This document shows positions 38,117 through 50,488 of a stretch of 64,000 bases of DNA, piece by piece. Position 1 is the stretch's first letter, and each line of letters starts with the position of its first letter. The notes beneath the pieces were generated by a model. It ran no database searches. It was not told the origin of the DNA and was given only the letters and a program-made list of their open reading frames with translations. The position numbers and the translations under genes are program-made. Where the stretch lies: positions 868,001 to 932,000 of the forward strand of contig JAZBQD010000028.1 in NCBI GenBank assembly GCA_036583965.1. Direction: 5' to 3'. Origin of the DNA: Prunella strophiata. Taxonomy: Eukaryota > Chordata > Aves > Passeriformes > Prunellidae.

Positions 38117-38378
38117 GACTCTTCTGGAATGGCCATTCTGGGGAATATCTGCACACAGACTGCTCCTTATCCTGTGAGGCCTCTCCTCCTCATGGTATTC
38201 CAGGGAGCTCCTGCTGCACAGAAAACAGAGTTCCCAAAAAGGTGATTACTTCTGTAACACACACCACAAGAGCAATGAGTGCAGGTGCTCAGGCAATTAA
38301 AAAAAAAAAAAAAAAAAAAAAAACAAAAACAACCACACAGAAACAAAACCAAAAAAAACAACCCCAGAAACTCTTGTC
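38117..38378 (+). mobile_element. A-tailed dispersed repeat, copy 1 (family not named)
   Basis: About 180 bp beginning GACTCTTCTGGAATGG, ending in A25 (38299-38323) plus an A/C-rich tail and CCCAGAAACTCTTGTC. It is about 94% identical by eye to the reverse complement of 52598-52825. The two copies share the same left boundary while their outer flanks are unrelated, which indicates a discrete element rather than a segmental duplication. The A-rich 3' part suggests retroposition (SINE-like or a retrocopied transcript). It lacks the CR1 tail, and I see no TG...CA termini typical of LTRs. Family assignment is open. Confidence 0.65.
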
Positions 38379-41300
38379 AATTCAAAATATGGATGAGAGG
38401 ATATAGGCTGCTATAATTCAGCATGTAAGGAGAGCAGAGAATAATGCCATAGAGACAGGACACAAAACATTCCTCAGTTTTAGGGACTTTTAGGAAAAAA
38501 AGGTGTCTGTTGAAATGTTTCTGAATTTTTTCCAAGGCAATGCAAAGGTTGTATCACTGTTTCCCAACATCAGCTGCAGTGATACAGAACCACTGTGGAA
38601 GAAAGTTTTAGTCACTGCACTATCTTTGTTTTTACAATATTAAGTGCAGTTACCAATTGCATGGAATGATCTCTTTTCTAGGTCAAACTCTTCTTTGTGT
38701 TGCAATGACAGCTTGACATAAAATGATTTAATAACTAAAATGAAAAATGGTACGGTATTTCAACCCTCATATCACGGACAATTTAGGAATTAAAAAGAAT
38801 AACATAGAATTCACGTATTTTTCAAAAATTCATTAAAACAACCCTCTTAGGTCCAGTTAACACTGACATGTAAATTGAGCTTAGTTTTTAACAAAACACC
38901 TGTGTTTTTTAAGGAAAAAAAATACCAACCTAATTGAAGTAAAGCCTTTGTATCTGAAGTTTCCTCCTGTGTCCTGATATAGCTGTCCCTGAGATGGAAA
39001 CTTCTGCTTCTCCCTGTAAACAGCAGTGAGAACTGGCAGAGGCAGCTCCTTCCCACCACCATGGGCTCCCGGGATGTTGACACACAGGAGTGGCAGAGAG
39101 GAAGGTGCAAACAGACAAAAATCCCAGCTGAATGAGTGGGGTTTTAATCTTCTTGCACCTGTTTCCAGGAGGGAGTGTGACACTGATAGGGTGCAGAAAG
39201 GAATGGTACAACCTGGGCAGCAGGATGTGGGTGGAGGCTGGAGTCCCAAGGGGGGAGTGGGATGGGGGAGGAAGAAGCAGGAGCTTGCATCGTATTTCTG
39301 ACCTTGAATTTGGAAGAATTTGGTATATTGCAGACAACAATTTAAGAGAAAGAAAATAATTTAGGAGACTGTTTTTAGGTATGTTGTTTACTGAGGAAGA
39401 GAGGTAGTGACCTGCACAATGTGAATGCAGCAACTTTTGAAATAGCTTCATTTCCAAAAGCAATGGCAGTGAGACCACAGCACAGAGTGTGCTGTGAGGA
39501 TTTCATGCACAGCAGAATGTGATCTTATCTCCCAGGCTAATTGCCTGAGCACAGAGTGGGGATCTGAATGGTCAGGAGTAGGATATTGAGAGTGACAACT
39601 GTCCCAAGCAGGGTTTGCTGTGAGATTGGAGAGCAGTGCAGCCCTGGAGGTGCTGACACCCCCTCGGGGACAGGGGGCAATGCACAGAAGGGGCTGCTGG
39701 AAAAATTTCAGCACCACTTTATCCATTTCTAGTACCAGGTCCCTGAAGTCCTCATGGTGACAGGGGCTGTAGCCAGGCTTCAGAAGAGCCTGCTTGGAGG
39801 CCAAGAAGGCACCCTCATTTTGCAGCCCTCTGTTCCTCAGTGGTCTTTTTCATTCCAGTGATAGGATTGTGACAAATGGCTAAAATACTCTGCTCTGCAG
39901 TGTTTCTGGAGATCTGTGAACCTGCTCCTTTCCAGCACACCCCTGGGTCCTGTGCTGTGTGTTCCCTGGCCAGTGGTGGCAGCTCCAGCTGCTGGGTTAT
40001 TGCCCAGCTGCACTCAGAGTCCTTTGAAACAATGCAGAACAGAGATGAATTTCAAATGGTGCTTAAAATCCTGTGTTATTGCTATAAATCCTTGGGTTTT
40101 TTCCCTTTTGCTCTCTTTTGGGTGGACTCCTAGGAAGTTTGACAGGAGCACAGGATATTTTTGATATATGGCATCAGGTCTGTTAGTTCAGAAACCCCAC
40201 ACAGAAGCTTGTTTTTAGAAAGAGAGAAAATAAGATTAAACAGGACAGGGAATGCTGTTATGAAGGAATGAAAATATTTTCATTACCAGAGTATTTGTAT
40301 GTCAACAGCTGATAGGGAATGATGTGAGACATTCCCAGAAGGACTCCCAAAGATTTTTTCATTGTGTAATAGACCAATTAGCAGAGCCCAGATTAAATGA
40401 GCAATGTCTCATTGCTTCTTGCATTAAAAAAGTGTGACATTCACACTCTTTATCTAGTAAATATTTGCATTTTTTATCCTTGGGACTTCAGTTATACCCC
40501 TTTCAACAACTTTATGTTCCCAAGTAATAGAGAGAAAATGGTAGCTTGTCCAGCATAACTTTCAGACATATAGATATATTTCTCTTATGTAGTATAAACT
40601 TTAAAATATTTATTAATGAGAAGGTTTGTACACTCTTGGAACACATACCCATGTGAAAAGTAGGGGATATTAAACTCTGCTAAGATAGAACTTGTAATAT
40701 TTTTAAGCTGACTTCATGAGTTAATAAAGGAGGAAATGAGCAAATTCAGTTTCAGACTGCTGCCCAGCTCTCCTGGAGCAGCCCTTGAACTGACCCAAAA
40801 GAAATTATTTGATTTACAGTTGTTTTCCAATATTAAAGTGGTTTGGATAAATTTTAGTCTTTTCTAGAGAAAACAGCTGAATAAGTAGATAAAACATTAG
40901 TGCTATTAGGAAAAAAAAAAATATATGCAGTGTAGCCTTGTTTTCTTAGCAGCTTTTAGATTCCACTTGAGAAGAGGCTGGTTTTTGGTGACAGGGCTCT
41001 TTTATCAATTAATGTTTGTTTGCAGTGGAGTAGAAGAAATTGCAATGGATTTCAAGAGCTTTAACATTTAATTGAATTTAGTTTCTATGTACCTTTTCTA
41101 TTTCCACATCCCTGAAAACTTGCACAAGTTAATTATCAGTTAATGACTCTGCTCTTTCTCAGATGAGTAATTGAAGCAGGTTATAATTCAGAATCAGATG
41201 GCTCCTTTGGAAGTGATGTGATCTGCATCTCCTGTCAGTTACCTGAATTCATTGAAAAAAGGCAGAAGCAATGGCATGTTATTCCATGTCAGCACTCAAA

Positions 41301-42122
41301 GGATTTGCATTTCACAGGACAGTCTTGTCCATCCAAATTTTCACTCTGTGTTCATTCACTAATGTGTTTTTACCTCATCTTTACCTTCTTCCTCAAATCT
41401 GTTCCTTTTGCTGGTGGCTCTTTCTGAATACAGAGCACAAAACCTGTTCCTCAGCTCACAGGAACACTTGAGAGAAGAACAGTTAATTCCATGAGAGATC
41501 TTTATTAATAACATTGCAATATGCTCCAGAAAAGACTCAGGATTCTGCTGTCTGCTACACGTACATATTGTCATCCTCCCCTTAAAACCTTCCAATACTG
41601 CCTCAGGTGGGAGTTTCAGAAGGGCCTAAATAATCCTAAATAACTGCATTTTTATCTTCACCCAGGTTCCAGGGGATGTTCTTTCAGGGATATCCAGGAG
41701 ATGCTTTGGGACTAAATATAAGTTGTCCTCCTAATGGTTTTTTTTTCAGATTTTCTTCTGAGGTTCATTGGTTTCTTCTCTCCTGCTGGTCCTGAGTTTG
41801 AGGATTCTAGCTGACACCATTTCTGGCAGCTGAATTCTGGTTTGTTAGACATCAGCTCTGAAAACAGGGAGAGGATGGGAACCTGCCTTCCATGTACAAA
41901 GTCATAAAATGTGTGTGCCATAAGGGAAGGTTGAATTGTGTCAAAAAATGTCCGTTTTCTCCTTTTTCACCTCATGTCTAGCTAATTAAGATGTTTACAG
42001 CATTTTTTGCATTTTTGCACCTATTTGGAAGTGCAGATTTCACTGCATCTCCCTGTTTCTTTGAGAGGTGTGTGTGTACGTGTAAATGTGTGCAGGAAAG
42101 ACCATTTCTCTTCTACTCTTCT

Positions 42123-42150
42123 TAAAATATTTAATATATTAAATATTTTA
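42123..42150. repeat. 28-bp perfect palindrome, A/T only
   Basis: Each 14-base arm (left arm TAAAATATTTAATA) is the exact reverse complement of the other with no spacer. Composition is entirely A/T. It could extrude as a cruciform or unwind easily. Pure A/T makes a chance origin more likely than in mixed sequence. Confidence 0.95.
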
Positions 42151-43285
42151 TTTATGGAGGGCACCTCTCTAGAGCAAAGCTGAAATAATACAAATACAAG
42201 CATTGTTCCTCCCCCTCCCTTGCCCACTCAAAAAAATCCCACAACATGAAGGTCCTTCCCTGGAAATGAGTCCAGTCCCATGGATATTCTTTCCTGCAGG
42301 AAAAAAGGACCAGCTGCCAAGTTAAATAGGGTCCTGCTTTCCATCCAGAGGGGTGAGTCTGAATATAAAGAAGTTAAAGCAGTGCCTAATGTTGATTAGC
42401 TAATAGTCACGTTTGAAATAGGCTCTTCCCACCCCTGAATATTGCTGGGGTCACTTGGAAGAGGAATGACTGCAGGGATTTCACTCAGGGTGGGGATCCA
42501 CAGGCAAAAATGCAGTGAATAACTTGTGTGGTATTCTACCCGCTGCAGAGGAGCCTTCACCTCTTGCTGGAGTTTTTTGGCATCTAGAAGAGCTTATCTT
42601 CGAGCAACATGTAGAGTGTAAGGTGAATTGCAAAAGAGGAATGCAGACAGCTTCTCCTATCAGCACATTGTTTTGGTTAGAACTCCACTGGAGTTCTGTA
42701 AAAATGCTCTTGGGGGAAGAGAAACAAGACAAAGTCAGCCTGTCCTCTGGGTTTGCTTAGTTAATCAAACAAGCTTATTGGGAAATTAACACTTCTGGGC
42801 TTAGAAAAGAATTGCTATTTTATTTTTCAGGTGCCTTCAAACACTGTATCCAGCTGTCTAAATAACAATCAGGCACAAAATAAGCTCTTGCACCTCTGGC
42901 TGTAAATGCAAAGGTGGGGGGCCAGAAGAAATACTTTTAGGCCTGACTTCTTGTGAGTGACTGTGGATCTTGCAGCACTCCGGATGTAGGCAAGAGCAAA
43001 ATTCTCAGCAAATCACCTTTTCTATGATATTTTCTGCTTTATTTTAGAGTTATCTGATAACTTCCACCAATATTAGCTGTTCTTTTGTGACTTCTATAAA
43101 ACCACCCTTTAAGAACTGCCTGCTTGCAAGGCTGGATGTCCTGCACCTCCCTCTCCTGAGCACACCAACGTGACTCTCACAGCACCCTCGATGCAAAGGT
43201 CCTCCTGGAAATTTCTGATGCACTTTTCAGCAGTTGATTAAAATGTGCTCTTGCATTTTCTAACTCATTTTTGCAGAGAATTAAG

Positions 43286-43307
43286 CCCCCCCCCAAAAAA
43301 AAAAAAA
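43286..43307 (+). repeat. C9-A13 homopolymer junction
   Basis: Nine C followed directly by thirteen A. This is simple sequence, probably length-variable and prone to sequencing error. No adjoining retroelement was recognised. Confidence 0.9.
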
Positions 43308-44084
43308 TATGAATCTGCTTGATGTGTTGGCTGTTTCACAGTGCCAGCACTGAGAATCACCCCTGGCTCTGCTGCCTTGATGCCTTGCCCTGGATACCCT
43401 GAACCCCTCTCCCCAGATGAGGGTGGTGGTCTCTGGCCAGAACAGCTCCTGTACAGACACCTTGAATTCTCTTTCACCAGCCTTGCCACCATTCCATCTA
43501 ATTCCCTTTTCTTCCTTGCTCTTGGAGCTTCCCTCTTCTGTCATATTTCCTAACCAGCTTTAGGAGCACAGGGATTTCAGTGCTTGCTGGCTCTTTCCTC
43601 AGCTGCTTTCACACCCTTTACATTCTGTGGCTTTGCATTTTATCCCTGAGAAGCAGGACTATATTGCACTTCTCAGTGAACTGAAGCATGGGAAGCAAAG
43701 CCTCGGATTTCCAAATCATTTAAAGCTGTGTTAAAATCTAGGTTATCATTTTGGTGATAAATCTCCTCAGCTGGGGAGCTCAAGTGTTCTGTGCTCACCT
43801 GTGAACTCAAAAACAGTGAACTGGGGGAGGTATGTGGCATTTTGGAGTTTTTTAAAAGAATTTTAATGTAAAATAAGCAAAATAGCAAATGTCAGCCATG
43901 CTGGGGAGCAGGGGCTGTAGATCTTTGCACTGGTTCTGTGGTGTAGAAATTCATGAACACTAGTAAGTGCTTTGAGTAAGGGGTCCCTGCTGGGTTCTGT
44001 CCTTCACCCGGGGGATCCCTGGCCCTGTCCTGCTCTGCCTGACCATCCCAGAGGAGAGAGGGCTGCAAGAGGCTCCCGGTGAAG

Positions 44085-44400
44085 CAGAGCTTCTCTGCGG
44101 AGCTCCATGCCTTTAAGGGAGCTCTCGGGGGCAGTGAGGCTGTGTGTGGCTGTGAGTCACCCTGGAACTGCGCGTTCTCGCCGGGACAGCCTTCGGGAGG
44201 AGGGGGCGGCAGCATCTGCGCGGCTGCTGGGGGGAAGGTCACTGCGGGCAGAGGCTGACACCGGATCGGGCTGGAAGGAGAGGGCAGCCGCAGCTCCGCT
44301 GGCAGCTGCTGAGCTGCTTTTGCACAGGTACACGGCTGAGTGGATCTCAGTCATACCGAGCAGCATTACGGCCCTTAACAAGACGAGATTTGCAAATTCC
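44085..44400. promoter_or_regulatory. orphan CpG island, possible promoter or enhancer
   Basis: About 19 CpGs in 300 bp against an AT-rich surround, together with a consensus AP-1 site TGAGTCA (44153-44159) and a GC-box-like GGGGGCGGC near 44203. On plus, GCACAG|GTACAC (about 44328) could be a splice donor for a first exon, and GAA|GTAAGC near 44664 another. A plus frame of 195 codons (44107-44694) crosses the island but has no recognised domain and may be compositional. A promoter of a non-coding or unannotated transcript, or an enhancer, is the simplest reading. Confidence 0.45.
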
Positions 44401-46787
44401 TTCTCAGCAAATGCCTTTCGGAAGTGTGCAGCAGGAAATAAAGCGAGGAGTCCCTGTCCCACTCCACAGCCATTTCTCTGCTGCCTGAAGACCTTTCTTT
44501 TACCCTGTGCAGTTGAGAGACATTTCCTGCGTGCAAAGGCTTCTCAGGGACTGATGGACTTGTATCAGTCTGAAGCAGCAGGAAAACAGAGCTCACTGTG
44601 GCAGGCTGCAGGAGCATGTTTAATGCACAGCTGTGAAATTTGGGGAGTGGAGAAGGTTAAAGAAGTAAGCAAATTATATAGAGAAAACTCATAAATGCTG
44701 TACATTTCATCAACGTATTATTCCAGTATTAAATCTGACTTAGACAAAAACAGAATAAACAGCAATGAAGTAGTTATTTCCTAGGAGCTGATTTTCACCT
44801 CATTTCAGACATGCAAATACATAACTACCTCCTCTCCCATCATGTATTTTTTCCTGAAAATATATTGTGTGCCTAATGAACATTAATTTATTTATTTCTC
44901 TTTATTGTAGGCAAAGTAAATATATGCAGCTTACCAAAGCACTTTAAAAAAAGCAAATGTTGAACAGAGACAAGGTTTGATTAGCCATTTGCACTCTAAT
45001 TATTCAGAGTTTCAGAGTTTAGTTCTGCACTTATAAGAATAACTCCCAGGAAAATCTCCTTGGTCAAATATATCCCTGTGGAAATCTGTTATGTTGTATT
45101 TAGCGCTTTAGTTCCAGTTTGATTTTTTTTTCCTTTCATATTTTTTAGGATCTTAAAAGTGGATTTTTCTTTTAAGGATGAGAATTAAGAGAAGTTTTGC
45201 TGTATAAATTCAGAGGGAATCAATAAGATTTCACTTCCCTTTTGTGAAGGGAAAGCCAGAAAGAAAGATACCTCTAATGTTTCACTCCAAGAAAAATAAA
45301 AAAATGAAGTATCTGTTCAGCCCTGGTTTGAGCTATCTGATAGGGAGCTGGAATTTATCATTTAAGAAGTCTTGCAGTTGAACTTCACAATGGGCTAATC
45401 TTGGAGTGTCTCTATGCAGGGCCAGATCAGCTTCCTTTGTGTCAGTAATCAGCAGCAAATAATTTGGGGGAGTTAACTGGCAAAAGAAAAACCTCTGAGA
45501 TGAGCAATCACTCTCTTCAAGCTTTCTCTGATTTCCCTACTTTTGTGTCCTTGGTTTTGCCCTTTCTCTCATGCTAAAGGATCTAATTAAGTGAACCTGT
45601 TAATTACCTAGACAGCTCTCATGATTTTGTTGTTCTGTCTATATGAAACATCTCTCTTTTTAGGAGGTAAATGGGTTCAGCACAGGCAAGAGGAAGAGTA
45701 CATTGTCCCTCTTGGCTTCCTGTTAATGAACACTCCTGATGAGTGGCCTGCCTGGTGATTGTGCTGCTCCAGAAGACACCCTCTTTCCAGGAACATGAAA
45801 ACCCTGAGATAGACAATGAACACACAGACTGTGTCAATGAAAAGTCATAATTCATGTAAAAATGCAGACAGTCTGAAAAAGAATAACTGTATCAGCACAA
45901 TAGTGGTAAATCCTTCTAATTGAACTACTTTGACAAGGGGAAATTTTCTAAAATACTAAAATAAAAGACTTAGCTGTGCTATTCATATCAAATAAATCCA
46001 GCATCCCTCCAGCAAATCTTTTTTCTTCATCATCCTGTGAATAACCTGAGTTAGAACAGCTGGATAAGGAACAACTCTGAATTGCAGATGCTGCAGTGCA
46101 GATTATATTTTATTAAGCTGAAATGAGAGACACAGCAAACTCTCCCAGGGAGTTCAGGAGTTTCCACCCTCCCAGTAATTGCATACTGTACAGGAAATGG
46201 AGGTTAAAAAAAAATTACAAAAGTCACTCAGGGTATCTCTAATAGCGTCAATGCCTTGAAACAAGTTCTTATCTCAGGAATCCTCTGGAAAAAAGAACCA
46301 GGAAAGCCTTTTGGTAGTTCTTGGTATTTGTCAGGAAAAAAGTTCCCAAGCTGCAGTGCAGCTGCCCAGCCCTGTGCAGTCTGCACTGACATCTGCATTT
46401 CACACTGAGCTCCCCAGAGTACCTGCACTGAGGTGCTGCCTTCTTCTCTTATCACCACTGCTTTCCCCTGTAGGCACCACCTCCTAAACAGGGTGATTTG
46501 CTACTCCTGCAAAGAAGGCTGAAAGTATTTCATGTTGTTAACCCCACACCCAGGCAGACAGGAGCACTATCAGCCTGCAGCTTTCATCTCACCCAGGTGA
46601 TGGGAGATAAAAACTCAGCACTGGCCTGCATGGGAGCTCCAGGCTGCTCTTGCCCACAGCCCATCCCTCTCTCTGAGAGCACAGCTGTGCTCCAAGCTTC
46701 CCTCCAGCCACCTGGGCTCAAACTGCATCTTAAAGAGAGAGCAATGCCTTTCCTCCTCCTTCCTCTTCTTTCCTAATGAATACTATT

Positions 46788-46803
46788 AAAAAAAAAAAAA
46801 AAA
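46788..46803 (+). repeat. poly(A) tract, 16 A
   Basis: An uninterrupted A16 preceded by pyrimidine-rich sequence. There is no identifiable element upstream. Confidence 0.9.
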
Positions 46804-49270
46804 TCCAAGTCTGTGCTGTTAGCTCTTGAGAATAAGGTTGTTTTGGCAGTTGCAAGTCATGACAGTCACTATAAAAGGGAAGCTTTATACTCAGATTATG
46901 CTTTGTGAGGTAATTCTCTAAAAAACGTGGAGTACTGGGAGTGTTTCATCCACAGCAGTGCCAGAATGATCAGTTTCCTCTCTCGAGTGGAGAGAGAGAG
47001 GGGATTATCTGGGAAACAGAACACTTAATTTTTTGTTTTCTTCAGTGACTGAGTCATTAACAGGTGTATGGTCGAGGACCAGAAGGCTCTGTACCATGTT
47101 CTTGTTTCTTTTAACTGCCTACCATCTACTCCAAACTGGCCATTAGCTTCATGTGCCTTAAAAGAGGCATTGTGTGCCCCTCAAAGGGAAGGAAATGTTT
47201 GCTTACAATTTATAGATAAGATGCTTTAAATATGGGCTTGACTTAGCCTGTCCAAATTCAGAAAGCTGAGGCTCTTCCAGGTCTGATATATAGGGTATAC
47301 CTGATGGATTGTGCTGGAACTGCTTCATGATTCTGGAGGAAATTGAACTCCTTCTTCAACAGAGTTACCTGGCATTTTGGATTTCTTTATGTGTGTCAGG
47401 GACTTCACAATCTGTCAGTGGAAAAGGGGGTGATGGATTTTTGTGCATTTCATTTGCTCTATTTTCCAGAGTAAACACCAGGTTGAATGTGTTCCATGAA
47501 AATGCTCATATTTGAGTTTAAACCATCACAAGTGCAAAAATCTTGTGGGAGAGGGAAAAAAAAAGCTCTAAGTAAGTTGTGGCATGAACCTCATTGTACT
47601 TCCTTTGAGACTCCATCAGAATAGTAAATTAGTAAATTAGTTACACTGAAACCACCATGCTATGCAAAATATTTGGTTTAGTTCTGTTTTTGTTACGTAC
47701 CAGCCAAAACTGGTGCAAGATAGAGGCTCCTAGGAAAACTGAACAATGCATAATACATAAATTGGGCAATTTAGAGTACTGGTGGGATTATATGACTATA
47801 AAAAGCACAGCTATGTTAGCTCTTGCAAGATTGGAGACAAGTAGGATGTCCAGGAAAACTTAATTTATGAAAGATTTAGGTAAATTTCAAATTGACATCC
47901 TTGAATGTCCTTAAATTGATATGAATCTCTGAGTTGGCACTCTGTCAGTAATATTGATATGCTTCAATAATTATGAGAATAATTATCAAAACTTTTTTGA
48001 TCTCTTCCTTTCTGAAAATGTCTGTATAGTTAACAGCAGCATCATTTACTTTATCTAGAGAAGAATTTGATTTTATGTATGAGGTAACACAAGTAGTCAG
48101 AAAATCTGCATTCATTAAGTTTTAATAAAAGATCACATTTGGAGTTTGGCTGTACGATAGAATGTGGCAGATCAGGAAATGCAGCCTCTAACACATGTGG
48201 CTTTCCAAGCTAGATAAATGGGCAAGACAGAAATAAAGTGGCTCTGTGCTAATAAATGCAAACCTATGCAGACTAAAAGTGAAAAAGAAGGTGTTTGAAA
48301 GGCACCAGATTTGCTTCATTTACATCATGGGATCTCAGGAGATCAGGCTGTATAAAAGGTGATATAACAAATGCTCAGATTTGTAATTTTATGCTTCAAT
48401 AAAGCAACTGAAGCACTTCTATTGTCACATTTGAAGCAAGATGCGTAAGAAATAAAAATCCTGCAGTGTGCACTGTATTTCCATCTTTACTTCTAATAAA
48501 TTTAATTTTAAATTATAGGCAATTTTAAGATGCCAAAATGTAGCCTGTGGTTTTACACAGTTTCTCAAAACTTATTCTTTTCCTGCTGCTATTTCAGTTG
48601 TAAATATTCAACAAACAATAAAAGGGCATTAAATTCATATCACTGCTTCAGTGAAGGCTTTCTGTCAGTAAGTATCAACTGGCTCATTTAAGAACTTGGA
48701 GTTTTTATGCTTCTTTGACATGCAGCCAACAACCAAATTCCCTGGCTCTTGTGTCCTCTTGGAGTGCTACAAAAGGCTAAGAGCACATTAAGTTGAAAAG
48801 AACTCGCAGAATGCTACAAGGACAGGCCACTGTCCCATATCTGACAAATCCTGCCTCCATACAATGAGTCACATCTCATGGAGAGAAATGGGCTGAAAGC
48901 ATCAAAATCATCTGTTGCACTATGTTTCACATATTTAAAATCACATAACAAAAGCAAAAACACAAAACTCTGGGCTGGGACCTGCTGATTCTCGTGTCAG
49001 CCAGATGTTTGCTGGCCCTGTCTGTCTCAGCTGAATGCATCAGTCTGGCGTGTGCAGGAGGAGAGGAAATGGTTGACATCAGTGAAAACCTTGCCTGTAG
49101 TGGGCTGCTCGCTATCTTTCCCATCTGAGGCTGCTGATCCTTTCAGAAAAGCTGGTGGGAGCTGCTGGTTTGTCCTGAGAGCGGATCTGGAACGGGCCCA
49201 AGCTGGGTGAGGAGCAGTTGTCCTCTTCTCCCTCCGGAGGCAGGGAAGATCCCAGCCCGTGCAGCCGTGA

Positions 49271-49308
49271 CCCTGAGCCCCTGGCCCTCGGCTCCCCCTG
49301 TCCCCCCC
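49271..49308 (-). other. G-quadruplex motif on the minus strand
   Basis: On plus, C-runs at 49271-49273, 49278-49281, 49285-49287, 49294-49298 and 49302-49308 are separated by loops of 4, 3, 6 and 3 bases. The complementary strand therefore fits the standard four-run G3 rule with loops of 7 or less. The motif sits in a modestly CpG-enriched patch (49150-49320). Folding is predicted from the pattern only. Confidence 0.7.
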
Positions 49309-50468
49309 GGGCAGGATGCTGCTGCTGACAGATGATTTACAGCACAGGGAGAGCAGGCATGGAGCTCCCTGCCAGGTGGGGAGAGCTCAGCGCTGCACAG
49401 GAGGGACAGGGAATGTCCCCTCCAGCAGCCCAGGCACGCAGAGCTGTCACTGCAGATGGCTGTGCAGGCACCTGCCAGGCATAGTGGATGCCAGCAGATT
49501 CCAGAGTTCCTCACCTCTCTGAGTTTCTGGATTCCTGGGCAAGGCTGGTTACCCTGCACAGGCTGACTGCAGGTGTGGGTGCAGGGTTACACCCAGCTCC
49601 GGGTCACTTCACCCTCAGAGACATCCTGTCCATCGTGAGAGCTTTAGGAGCAGAGAGGGACTTCTCTGCACCCAGGCAGCACAGAAAAGTTAACTAGTGC
49701 TGAATTCAGAAAGGTTGTGAGCTGTGCTGGTAGGCAAGGCAAAGATTAGTGCACAGTTTCTGAGGAAAGGCAAACGTTTGGATAGACAAGGAGATCAGAA
49801 ATGATAATGAGGTGGCAGCTTGGGCTGGGTGTGCAAGGCTGGGTGTGCTGCAGCAGTGATCTGTGCAGAGACATTAAGATCAAGTGGAATAAGGAAGGAG
49901 AAAACTGAATTTAGAATTCTTAGCTATCCTAGTCCAAAACCAGGAGTAGCTGGACAAAGAGACTGACAAGGCCTTGAGGAAGACAGTCATTGGCACAAGG
50001 AACCTGATTCACACCTTTTTCATCATCTCTGTGCTGCCAAGTTCTATTTGCTCTGTGTTGTGTTCTGCTCAATGAAGTCTTTTTCTGTCTTAAAGTCTGG
50101 GTCTATTTTGTGATTTTGTTTGTGAAAGATGCTCTGTGCCTTGGATTGCTCTCTCTGTCCTGACTGTGCCTGCTCCAGGCTGTCCTGTCTGAGATGGGCC
50201 CAAGCAGCAAATTACATTCAGATATGAAAGGATATGAAAGAACCATGGGTATACACAGTGATATGGGAAGGTTTTCAGTTAAATTTCTTACTCTTCATAA
50301 AATTCCATTGTGTCTGTTGCTGCTCCCTGAGCTGGTAACTTTTATGGAATCCATTATTTCAGTGTTGCTATTGCTTAGTGATAGCCAGAGTTCCTCACTG
50401 CATGGATAAAACCAGGATTTTTTATTTTTTTTTTTTACTGTGCAGATCATTTCACACTTTTAAATACT

Positions 50469-50488
50469 TGAGTTTCATATGAAACTCA
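50469..50488. repeat. 20-bp perfect palindrome
   Basis: TGAGTTTCATATGAAACTCA is its own reverse complement with no spacer. Unlike the A/T palindrome at 42.1 kb it has mixed composition, so a chance match of this length in 64 kb is less likely. It could be a dimeric protein site or a hairpin. No flanking repeat was seen. Confidence 0.95.

Larger units (their letters stand above)
38379..44084. other. non-coding stretch, no gene recognised
   Basis: AT-rich with a GC-richer patch at 39.0-39.3 kb. The longest frame is minus 38930-39478 (182 codons, low-complexity Leu/Ser-rich, no domain). A C9-A13 junction lies at 43286-43307. A strong-looking acceptor at 42831 (TATTTTTCAG) leads into a frame that stops after 24 codons and is not supported. 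Confidence 0.5.

Noticed and set aside
42815..42904. Exon starting after TATTTTTCAG at 42831
   Set aside because: The best frame stops after 24 codons with no donor and no recognisable peptide.
44107..44694. 195-codon plus frame as a coding gene
   Set aside because: It runs through a CpG island where stops are rare, has no recognisable domain, and an internal splice donor-like site near 44328 would break it.
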